From assembly GCF_947623445.1 (NCBI RefSeq), contig NC_135243.1:18050479-18114478 (forward strand): DNA of 64,000 nt. Direction: 5' to 3'. The stretch's first letter is position 1, and every line of letters starts with the position of its first letter. The DNA is from Clavelina lepadiformis (Eukaryota > Chordata > Ascidiacea > Aplousobranchia > Clavelinidae). Position numbers and translations under genes: made by a program. Below the pieces are notes generated by a model. That model ran no database searches, was not told where the DNA came from, and saw nothing but the letters and a program-made list of their open reading frames with translations. This document shows, one piece after another, positions 37,163 through 48,900 of this stretch.

Positions 37163-40100
37163 TTAGGCTCTGCATGGATAATTCACAGAACTTGCTGAAA
37201 TCCATGTCTCATCAGGATCGTTTGAAGGACGTGCTACACTTTCAGCCTTTCTGAGCACTCTCAACAAGTTATCTCTCGTTATCATTCTCAATTCATCTTC
37301 TGTCCAACCACGCTTGAGCAATTCAGCGACCAAATTCGGATAGGTCGATACATCCTCCAATCCAGTTGGAACCCTGTTATCGACAACAATACTTTTAAAT
37401 AAAATACTAACTGTTTTGCAGATGATTTATGTGAAACAGATTCATGCCAAACAAAAATAATGTCCAACTATAGTTACGTTTGAGGGTGATAGCATTTGTT
37501 GTCAGTATTAAAGTTTAACTTCTTTCTAGCAAATTCATGTACCGAAAGATACTCTGAAAGTTTTTATGTGTAAATTCCTAAATCTATTAGTATTAACCAA
37601 TGCTTGTTAATATTTTTTGTAAATATTCATTAGTTGAAATATTAAGTTAGGAGCTTTCTTTTTGTTTCAGCCGTAAATATTCAACCAAGTTACCTGGTAA
37701 CACCATCATAATCAGCTCCAAACCCTAAGTACTCAACGCCAATTAGACTTTTTATGTAATCAAAGTGATCTGTAAAAAACAATGATGACAAACTGATATA
37801 ATCAACACAGGATTACAAATATGGTTGATGTATGACTCTGTGATATAATTAAGTCAGTCAATTATTTTATTGAAATAAATTTATTTTTTGGAAACTTGTT
37901 TGATACTTATTGATATTTTCACAGTTTTTGAACACTTTCCTTTAATGCTTAAACAAGGATATTCCATTTACGGTTCTAAACTTACCTGCTACATCTGTTG
38001 TGTTTGCAGTCGTGCTACAAGTGACGTAATCATTATAAAAGTTGATCATTATAATGCCATTGTTCTCTTTCTGTAAACAGATTGATGAGTTGATTTAATT
38101 GCACCCCAGTATTTTAAGAAAACAAGCTGCCCGGCAATTGGTACAGGTCATACATGGAAAGCACCTTTCCAATTGCCAATAAGCGTTTCAATGGAATTTT
38201 CTTATGTTTGTAATATTGTTTAGAAAAGGTTATTGCGTTTACATAGGTGAGCCAAAATGCATTACATTGTGCGGTTGTTGAAATAACTTTTACCAGATCG
38301 CTCTCTGTTTTCTAAAAGCCCATAACAAATACTCACCAACAGTTGCAGTATATCGTCCGGTACATTTCGTACATGATCGCAGAGATGTCGTGCTGAACTG
38401 TGACTGTATATGACTGGGGCTGTGGTTACGCTAAAAACGTCTTTCATAGTTTGATCAGACACGTGGGAAATGTCGACCAAAATTCCAATTCGATTCATTT
38501 CGGCTACCACCCGCTGTAAAAGTTAAGCAATATTTATTTAACGCGCATTCTGTCAAAAATTCATCCACTTATTTTAGGCTTGAAGGCAATATCAAAACAG
38601 TTAAATTGTGGTGATAGGCAAGTGCTAACACAAATTAAACATATATATAAGAAAAACTTGTCAGTGCTGAGGATAAAGAGCAAAGAATTGTCCAATATTA
38701 TTTAGTGGTAATATTTAGCATCGATGTAATGCAGCATTACAACGATAAGAACATCGTTGAGGACCAACAACGGGTTTGGAATCTGGACCCTTGCGAGCCT
38801 GGCGCTCTAACCGTTCCGCTACCGACCTAACTGTGGTTGAGTAGTATTATACTTTGTGAATGAAGCATTGATTTTTTATTTACTTACTTTGCCAAAGTCA
38901 GTCAAGCCCCCGTTGGAATAATTCCGATTTGAAGCATCGGCCCTGCACATTTGTTAAAGAATAGGTTATACCGCTTGCACCTACACAGATATCCCATAGC
39001 AGCTGCATGTTAACATGTTACAAAAATACCAAGGGGTGTCGCAGCTGTGCGTGAGTGTCATATAACGTGCTCCCAGTGCATAATACATCCTCAAAGCTGC
39101 AAGTGAGCTATCGATCATGTGACCTCCTTCCACTCCGATTAAAGACGCAATTTTTCCAGCTGCATTTGCATCTTCAATATCTGTACAAAAATACAAGGTT
39201 TTAATACAGCATAATTCTAAATTTTTTTCGTAAAATCAAACGTTGAAAAACTGCATGGTCGGCTTGATTGCTAGCCGACATTTTTTTATACTATGAGCAA
39301 ATAAGTCTATATTTAAGCTTAGTCAATTGGATAGCTGTTTTGTCTTTTTGCGCAACATATTTCATACATAAACCATAATAATTTTAATATCGTTTATATG
39401 TCGCATGAAGTGTCAAAAAGTATAAGAAAACTCGAAAACAATTGTTGGTTGCAAGCGGCGAAACCTTTTTCACATTACGCTAAAGTCTGTGAAAAGTTTT
39501 AAACCTATAACAAAAAATTGCAGAGGGCTACAATTCATGAATTCCATATTGAAGAATAATCTAAATGTAATACTTGCATGATATTTTGAAATAATTTTTA
39601 CAACTTTGTAGCACATGCATTTGTTTTACAATGTCGCTCCGTTGGCGAATAATTTGTGCGGCTATTGAGTCAGTCATTGTCAAACGAACCTGTGAATTGT
39701 CATAACGAACCTAGTGTAGCCTAGTTATAGAAATTGCGCAACTTCTGCAAAATTTTACTACGCTTTCCTTTCAATGTTTAAATATTTCGCTCGTAAAACG
39801 GTTTAAAAAAGCATCGTTTACTAATGTGTTGCGCAACTTCTGCAAAATTTTATTACGCTTTCCTTTCAATGCTTAACTATTTCGCTCGTGAAACGGATTA
39901 AAAAGCATCGTTTATTAATGTGTACTAGCCGATATAATCGATTTATCCTAGCCTATGAATGCGCGGGCTTGCAAAAATTGGCTGCCACTATTACACAGGA
40001 AAAAAATCGTGTGTTTGAAGCCATTTTTACAGTCAGTTATAAACCAAACTTAGATGTTATAACTTAATAACTTAAACCTGACCTAAATCTACCTTTAGTT

Positions 40101-42122
40101 AAACCTTACATAGCTTAAGTCGATTTTTTCATACCGATCCGCCTTACCTAACCACCTATATTTAACAACGGACTGCGTGACCTACTTTCGTTGAAATAGT
40201 CGCTTGCCAAAAAATTGTTACTTGATTATTTTTTTGATATATAGCCCAGTATTATTGCATTTCCAATATGTTGCGTTTGGAAAAGCATTTTATCATTTCA
40301 AAATATTTTACAAATAACTTTTTAAATTTTGTTTTTGATAATTTACATCTGTGCTTTTGTGACTTACATATTGCAAAATGCACTTGGGATGGTTGGTGTT
40401 GAAAAATTGATTGACATTAGTACAGTACAAGAAGCCATTTAACAAGTGGTAACCTCGTGATAACATCAATGATACTATATACAATAGATATATATATATG
40501 TATACATTATATAGTATCATTGATGACATATTAAGGATGTACAGTAATATTGTAGTCTAACTTGTTTAACTGATCACAAAAACTACAATCAAGAGCACCT
40601 TTTGCAGTTGTGGCAAACTGAAAAGTATCGGAATATGCCTCAATAAATCTCCGGATCATGTCCATTTGTTCCAGGCCCTGCCTCACAGCATCTTTATGGG
40701 CAGAGTTACAATGGACAAAACAGGCCCAGAACTGCAAAATATTGAATCAAAAACGTTAACTACAACCATTTTACCACCACGAACTCTTTCTGTACATAGT
40801 ATTAATGTTTTAAGTATGCCTTTTTGTAAACAAGCCACCACAAACTGTTACAGCAGTGTAGATCAAACCAATTTGACCTATACCACAGGATTTTGTCAAA
40901 ACTCAGAAATTTGAACTTTTTATTAGCTTTGCAATGACGTAAAAGTGAACAAAGCAGTATAACCTTTTAGTACTCATAAGTAAATGGGCAAAGCAAACTT
41001 TTCTTTTCTATGCTTTCTGGGTTTGCAGCACGACCACGTATATTATTTGCTAATATAACAAAGGCATGTTCTTTATGCATGGGTAATCAATCAGCACGAC
41101 TTGCAAAAATGATTTTTGATTTCGGAGAGCGCAAATAAGAGCCCTGACTATTAGTATAACTTCACAATGAGCATATAACACTTGTTCGTGACCACATGCG
41201 ATGTTTATCACACTTTTCAAACAAAGTTGTTTTGCAGCGTTACCAAGTGAGAACAGGAATTGTTGCGCAACCATATCATCGACTGAGAAACAATAAGAAA
41301 ACATTTGAGGCTACACCTGCGCTCCAACTTTGCCTTTCTTTAGCCTGGGAATGTCTGTGTGAGAATCGGGGTATACTTCAGTTAGATCATCCCACAAGCT
41401 TATATTATTGATCACATTTTGAAGGTTATCTCTAAACTGCCAAGCCCAATCGTTATGCCTGAATTAAAGAAACAAATAAAAAATAAGGTGTCGGCAGCAA
41501 AGTGGTTTCATAAGGCATGCACACAGCTAAGACGAACACTTACCCATCTATTATAGGATATTTGTCCAGGATTTCATTAGCTGTTTCAAGATTTGTTTTT
41601 ACATTTGAGTTCAACGCAATCGGAACAGCTATTGCCACTGCAATCGCAGCAGCTAAAATCAATGCTCCTAAAAGAATAAGAACAAATACAACTCCAACCT
41701 AGACAAAGTTGTTTGAACTTGGCATACATATTTCAAATTCAAATTTTTTCTATGCGTGTTTAACTTCTTAATAGATGTTGTAATCATGTCTAAATTGAAA
41801 ATCGTTCTCGCGACATATCATCTCAAAAAAATAGAAAAATTAAGCTACTTGTCAAAGTATATGTTGTAACTATAGCTTTAGAAGTTACTGAAAATTAAGG
41901 TAAGCCAATTCAAAAAGGGTGGCCTTGGTAAAGCCGATAATTTTGACAAAGCGCTAGGTAGTCGTGCGTGGTACTTAAATTAGCATAAAAATTAGCATAC
42001 GTAGTAATAAACCAAACATTGTTTTAAAACTTTACTTTTTACTTACCGACAAAAATGAAGAGAGTTTTGTTACTCTTGCTTACTCTTCCCGAGTCTATGC
42101 GGTATTTGTCATCGTTTGGCAT
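37163..42122 (-). CDS. DPEP: Membrane dipeptidase, M19 family (copy B)
   Basis: Ten exons keep phase: 42122-42047, 41667-41544, 41458-41317, 40731-40599, 39180-39030, 38942-38888, 38513-38337, 38070-37986, 37769-37694 and 37373-37163; 409 residues. Zinc-site residues are all kept: [31 protein letters not shown]. Exons 3-9 have exactly the same lengths as in copy A (142, 133, 151, 55, 177, 85, 76), so the two arose by tandem duplication. The N-terminus ([20 protein letters not shown]) is longer than in A and carries basic residues before a hydrophobic span ([17 protein letters not shown]), again a signal anchor. The C-terminus ends VNYPCRA with no GPI signal. Introns are larger than in A and hold a hairpin, a tandem duplication and a SINE fragment. 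Coding divergence between copies is substantial, so the duplication is not recent. Confidence 0.93.
38758..38832 (-). repeat. tRNA-derived SINE fragment in dipeptidase B intron 6
   Basis: Read on the minus strand, TCGGTAGCGGAACGGTTAG resembles a tRNA D-arm/A box, and GGTCCAGATTCCAAACCCG lies where the B box would be. The acceptor arms do not pair, so this is a SINE head or tRNA pseudogene, not a working tRNA. Confidence 0.5.
39734..39923. repeat. 95-bp tandem duplication
   Basis: Two adjacent copies begin TTGCGCAACTTCTGCAAAAT at 39734 and 39829 and end TTAATGTG-like. They differ at only a few positions, so the duplication is fairly young. It lies in intron 4 of dipeptidase copy B. Confidence 0.8.
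40464..40525. repeat. Perfect 18-bp inverted repeat (hairpin)
   Basis: CATCAATGATACTATATA at 40464-40481 is the exact reverse complement of TATATAGTATCATTGATG at 40508-40525. A 26-base AT-rich loop separates them. It lies about 75 bases into intron 4 of dipeptidase B, near the exon 4 donor. Confidence 0.85.
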
Positions 42123-45100
42123 TATTATATCAGAATCAGCTGATAACTGTCTGCCAATAAAATCACCAACAAAATCTGTACACGTGCAACGGTTTATGAA
42201 GCCCAACGTGGAGAAGTCACAAGACTCCAGCTATTAAAACCTTCTTCTCGTGCTCTCGCAATCCAGGAAGACAAAATGCTATTGAGGAAGTAATTATTGT
42301 ACGCATTACGCATTGGTGAGTGTCGGCTTTTAGCTTATTATTATAATGACCTACTCACCTACAGCACAAATATTGTTTCTTGAAAACGTCAACCAAAAAC
42401 GTGAAAAGGTCAACAAAGAAGCTAGGTCACGAAAAAGTTTTCACTTTTTTCGTATGTATGCAAACAGTCTGATGCGAGAAGTTTAGTAATTATCCCAGCC
42501 TTAATTCGTGTTTTTGTCAGGAACAAATTTAAACAAAGCATAAACTCTTTTGCTTTGATAAATGTTAGCTGATCACTCACATTGTGTCATACAAATGGTT
42601 AAAGTTTACATCTCAGTTATAAGAAATAGCGTTTATAGATGTTGTTCAAGCAGCCAATTGGTTTGCATTTTGATCACCCTAAAAATAGGAATCATGCAGG
42701 AATGAACGTCGATCTCTGAAGCAATACCAATAGATTCTATGGAAAAATTCGGAAGCTCGACTGACAAAATTTTGACAAACATGGCAATGCTGTCTTTAGT
42801 ATGTAATGTAGCCTATATTTACTTGTTATGCTGCTAATATACTTGATTGTAAAAAAGTAAAATTATTTTTCAGTGTAGCCTGGTGGTCATGGCAGTGGTG
42901 ATGATGGTCACTTTAAAGAAATATGAATTGGTTTTCATTATGTTCCAAACTAGCGGTAAAGTTATCGATTTATGGAAAAATACGTTTACCGCATTTTATT
43001 GCCGCAAATAAATTTTGTCTAACTTTAACAAAAATTTGGATATTGTATGGAACTTTGTTCTAATAAAGTTGCCATTGAAACATTCATTTTAGCTTTTTGT
43101 CCAAGTGTGTTATAAGTATGATGGACAAGTAAATGTAAACTGACAAACCATTATAGGTTATGACAGCATGCGCTGACTACATTAGTTATACGGGGTTATA
43201 ATTATACCGGCTTTTATCGGTATAGTTACAATTATTTTAGCTAGAAGTTTTGAAACTGGGGCTAGATAATGGGGTGAAAATAAAATGAGGCAAACTATGG
43301 GACAAAAAAATGATGCAAAGACAAGTTATAATTCCAACTATATCAAAGTAAGTAAATAGCTTTAAACGGACACTCTTTTCTGGTGAACTGCAGCGGCAAC
43401 CTCTTTGCAATAATTTAACCTGCATGACAATGGATGTTGACCGACTCGCTATAGCGGAGCTTAATTTCATGAAATCTCTGTACCAGTTATTAACTCATTT
43501 ATAACCTTATATAAATTGAACGATTATGTAAGTAATGGATGAAATGAAATAGACGTGCAGCAAAAAAATGGAGCGGTCTTAAATAAATCCTCACATGGCA
43601 TACACTTCGAAAAATGTTTAAATTTGCAATGTCTGGAATGGCGCAGAATGCATTCAATTAGGCTTTTCTTTAAAATCGGTTTCATTAAAATCGATCTTTA
43701 AAATCTTCTTTAAAATTTGTCAGGAACTAATTTTTTCGAAATTTGTTACTAATCCGTTACGCTACTTCAAATTATGTTTTTGTTTCTTTGACGAAGCTTC
43801 ATATTTTTCTAAGTTTTGGCAATTTATAGGTGTATTTAGACGTTCAGCGAAAATCGGGAAATATAAGAGAAATTCCGTACATTTGAAACATGAGAAACAT
43901 GAGTAAAGCATTGAACCTAATATTCACTTAATTCTGGCTGTTTTGTGCGAAGTATTTGCACCTACATGAGGCTACTAGTTTATAAATAGATTTCTTTCCA
44001 TGCCGAAGCAAAAGTACTGTACTTACGAAACTATGAGTTCAAAAGAGAAAATTTAACTACGTTAGAACAACATTAAGATTATCGCAAGCAGCCACTGTAA
44101 CAGTAACCATTCCTTAAAATAAAAAGCAATAAAATCCTATTAAAAGCAGTAGGGTATTGAGGCAAGTCGTGTTGCTATATCATTCCAAATCATCACGACC
44201 CAGAGGCTGTGTTCTATGCTTAGCTGCCCTACATTTACGTGCGGATAGATCGAACCCGACTCTTGTTGTTAATGTTTATACAACACCATCCCAGAGAAAC
44301 TGAACAACGTCCAAGGACAATGTACAAAAGAACACTCGAATTTAAGTGAAAAGGAATTACATCTCGGAGACAATTAACTTTAGAATTAGTTATTGTGAAG
44401 TTGAACCAGCATTCGATAATAATGCCGCCGGAGGTCGCTCAAAAATTAGAGTGATTCCTCAGATTTGCAAGCTATTATACGATGCATGTGTTTCGCTATA
44501 ATGTAGACACTATAGACACGCTAACACAAGTGCATGGAATCTATCAAAATAATTCAGCAAAAGAAAACGTCTTTCCGCTATGTTTTGTGCATTCATATTT
44601 GTCATGCATGCATGCTAGCACGCAAGGTAGGCTTACAGAACACATGGTTTAGAAAGTTCACCACACAGATTTGATCGATTTTGTTTCTACTGTGAATTAT
44701 TACGCATGTGTTTATCACACGATTTCCGAGAAAGCTACAGAGCTGCGCAGTTCCGTATTGGAAGCGATTATTTTGGCAGGTCATTGAACACTAACGTACT
44801 GGCATACCGCATATGTTGTTCGAGTATATTTTTCAGCTTACGTATATCAGATGCTTGTCAACAGTTGTTGTGAGAGCTAAACTGTGTTTCACTGGTTTTG
44901 GCTTCGAAACACGGCATAAACCATTTTCAGTGCATACCTAAATATCATATATCTTTGGTGTATATCTATTATTATACACCAGCTTAGTTTCAAGCATATA
45001 TCTTACATTGTTTAAAAAAAATAAGCAATGTAATTGTCGATCAAAGTTATGTTATTTGATGGATGTGTATTCGTGAATTGTACAGCTGAGCTCTAACATA

Positions 45101-45990
45101 AAGTGTTTTGCTTGAACATCCTTATTTCAGAAAAAGAAACACAAAATTGTAACGAAACACACGAATTTCTTTGTGCCAGACATCTGGCATGACAAGCATA
45201 ACGAAAGTTAGAGAAACAAAATGCAAGCAAAATGTAAGAGGCGGATAGAAGAGAAACATATTTAATTAATTTTATCAGGCACTTGTTTTCTGTCGAAAAC
45301 ATTCGGTCCCGCGAAACGGCGAAGGATTTAAAAAAGAAATCAAGGTTGTGATAGTTAATAGGTAATAATTATATCAATCATGACAATCGTGATAGTTAAT
45401 AATTAATCAATAGTTGATGCGTGAGAAGGTACAGTGCAACCAAACGTGTTGGTTGGTATCGCAGAGTTTATTTATTTCACCATGAACTGCTGTGCATGTA
45501 GGGAGCGAAACAAGATGCTAAGCATTGTAGCGCAATAAAAACCATGCTCCCCAGTAAATATTGGCGGCAGAGCCCAAAGAGCAGCGTGCGAGTTATTGAA
45601 TCTTCCTGATGAAGATGCAAGATTAGTATCGCCATTGGTGATAGCTATATAGGCTTATAGTTGTTTTAGTGGGCGCTGAATCCGGATTTGAGAAAAGCAC
45701 CATACCATGAAAACCAAAGAAAATTTTTTAACCTTATACTAAGATAAGAAGTGAAATGCCGTATAAGTATAAGAAGTGAAAAAGGTTTCCAACATTTCGT
45801 TAGAATGCGGTAACAGGAAACAGAAAACGTGTTTATCGTGAGTTTCCAAAACTGATGTATTATTGAAAACTTACAATTTACATATAATTATTGGTTACTA
45901 CAACAGGCGACCTGGCCTTAATTTCAAATGATGCTCAGAACTTACTTTTTCTTTGCAGCATTTAGGCTACTTTCCAACTTTTATTTGATA
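42123..45990. other. Intergenic between dipeptidase B and the symporter gene
   Basis: A 3.9 kb stretch between two divergently transcribed genes. It includes the SINE-like piece at 44185-44270. Open frames such as 43237-43470 and 45093-45302 on the minus strand have no domain. An unseen 5' exon of the symporter may lie at its right end. Confidence 0.4.
44185..44270 (-). repeat. SINE-like fragment with B box
   Basis: On the minus strand GAGTCGGGTTCGATCTATCC contains a good RNA polymerase III B box (GGTTCGATC), followed by a body of the kind GTAGGGCAGCTAAGC. No A box or tail was identified, so the call is tentative. Confidence 0.35.
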
Positions 45991-48900
45991 ATGACGTTTA
46001 ATGAAATATCAACTGTTGGTATTGCATCAGAGCCTTCAACAACGGAGCAGCCGCTGGCAGAATCTGCTCGCAAAGGGGACTTGGGTGTGAGCGATATAAT
46101 CATTGTTGTGGCGTATATTGTCATTACATTTGCTGTGGGAATATGGGTAAGACAAATTAAATAATCATAAACAGATCTACAGAACATTCAAATAGGGCTA
46201 TGATGTCGCAGGGGTTTTATTGTGCTTTTCGTTTTAAAATAGGCTTCTCGAAGAGGCGAAAACAACAGCTTACAAGGCTATTTTATGGCTGGTCGTCATG
46301 CGTTTTGGTTACCCATCGGAGCATCGTTGTTTGTATCCAACATTGGCACTGCGCACTTCATTGGACTTGCTGGTACTGGTGCAGCAACAGGGATTGCTGT
46401 TGCTAATTTTGAATGGTTAGCTGCGTACGTGCTGCTGGAATTGGGTTGGCTCTTTCTTCCAATTTATCTAGCCAGCAAGGTATAAGTTCATTAGGATGCT
46501 GATAGTAGCTGTATAATAGGTTAAGAAATGCATCCCCAATTCGAAATCAACGCATTTAATCTTTGAAAAATAAGAAAGCAATAACGCCAAACATTTTACT
46601 GTTTTTAGGTTTATACGATGCCCGAGTATTTGCACAAAAGGTACGGTGGTTCTCGGCTTCGTGTTACGCTTTCCATAATATCGCTTGCAATTTATGTACT
46701 AACCAAAATTGCAGTGGACTTATATTCTGGGGCGTTATTCATCAAATTGGCCTTCAATGTAAACGTATATCTTGCAATAGGTAAGTTTCCACCAACACCT
46801 AAATACATCACGCTGCTGTATTTATCAAGCACGTTTCGGCATCACAAGATTTGAAGTATATCTGCTCATTTCATGTCGGACAAACTTTTGTTCCAGTAGA
46901 GTGGTTTGCTGAGAAAAAAACACATAACAGCGTAACGATTGAAAATAACCAATTAAAAGTTACAGACTTAAAGCCATTACCTTACTCGCTAGTCGCTACA
47001 CGTATAGGTTTTTTCGCTCCAAGAGTCAAATACTTTTCGAATCCATTCTCCTTTGTCACACCTTGTCGTTTATTTGCCGCACTTTGTGCATTCAGTAACT
47101 TTATACTTTGAGGAAGGATCGGTGTAAGGACCGAAATATGTCAGTATTCAACAAATAATAAAGGTCTCTGCAGTTGTTGTCAATCTTATAATAATTTGGT
47201 ACAATAAAGCAATCTCAACTGTCCCCAAGTTATACATTCTTTAACCATCTTGAAAATGCTTTGGCTGGCATCTTTAGGGAGCGCTCCAATTCATTTATTT
47301 AGAATAGGATACGTTATCGGTTGCCAAGCTTTGCAAAACATGATGAAGATATTACCGTAACTTTAAACACCATACCCAAGAAAGCATCCAATTTTACGCA
47401 GAGAGCTTGTAGTGAGTTGCAAATATGCCAGTAAAGTAAAAAAATTAAGGTTGATAATAATAATTAATTGCTGAAACGTGGTTGTACGCAACAACGCTTG
47501 CTCTGTTGAAGCGATTAGACTACAGGGGTGTCAAACTCAATCGCACCAGGGGCCAAAACTCAAAACATATTTAACGCCGCGGGCCGTAAGGATAAAACTG
47601 GATTGAACGTTTCGTGACACGAGTACATGAATTGAAACAGGCAGCGAAACACCAAATTTTGGATGTTTTTGACGATTTTTGGCTGGGCTATTTTTGATTA
47701 TTCTTCTTTTTCGTCATTATGTTTCATTCATCTCCTTGCAAAAGCATTAAAGAATTAACAAACAATAAAAAAAAAGCAGCCCAGATTACAAGCGTTAGAA
47801 TAAATCTATTTATTCTATCGTACGGTGGGGCAACTGCTGTGCTGCTGTAATGTGCGATTTGTTATAATCTGTTATAACAAGAAACAATTCTTGCTTGAAA
47901 AAAGTAAGTTACACTGTACAATGATCTCGCAGGCCGGAAATAGTACATTGTATAAAATAACATTGCGGGCCAAGTTTTATTGCAAAGCGGGCCGGGAGTT
48001 TGACACGTATGGATTGGAAGGTATTTGCTGCCATTGTTTTTTCACAGTTACAATGTAAGGCCAGACGTAGGACCGGCTTAAATTGTTGCGATTGTAGTTT
48101 AACCTAAATTTTAAACTTAAAGCAGTGTTTTTTGAAGCATTCACGAGTAATACTGTATTTTTGCAATGCTCGATTACAACCACACACCTTGTTTGCGCAG
48201 TGACAGTTCTGATCGTGACAGCGGTTTACACGATGTTGGGTGGATTGAAAGCAGTTATATATACGGACACATTGCAGACATTCGTGATGATAGCTGGTGG
48301 CATCATGGTGACAGTCATATGTACATGGCGTTTAATGTTTGTACACAAATTGTAACAAGTACTAAAATGTAAAAAAATCGACTAGTTATCTCATGCTTTT
48401 AATCGATTTGACTTTTCAATTATCCATGAGATAGCGACAAATTTTACAACACCTTATATATTGTAGGCTATATGAAAGTTGGAAGTTGGGAGAACTTTGT
48501 GTCCCTCTACATGGCATCCATTCCTCAATCAACAGTTGACATTTTGGTGACAGGAAATAATACCACGTGTGGCGTTCCTGGTGCAGACTCTTTTCATATG
48601 TTGCGAGATCCTGCCACATCTGACCTTCCGTGGACTGGAATTATGACTGGGATGTTTTGTTTTGGTTCCTACTACTTTTGCTGTGACCAGGTTATTGGCA
48701 TCTGCAATATCTTGTGGATGATAATTAATTGATGCGTTTTATTTGCTCAATGCTTCAACGTTAATATTTTTGTGAAACCTTATAGGTAATAGTGCAGCGA
48801 GCATTGGCAGCGAAAAATCTGCAGCACGCAAAAATTGGTTGCGTTTTTGCTGGATTCCTTAAAATTATTCCTATGTACATGATGGTGATGACAGGTAAGG

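Noticed and set aside
38758-38832. Functional tRNA gene
   Set aside because: A- and B-box-like segments are present, but acceptor and T arms do not pair, so it was called a SINE remnant.
33486-42122. One long dipeptidase gene with alternative exons
   Set aside because: Each half has its own start, membrane span, full set of zinc ligands and stop, so these are two genes.
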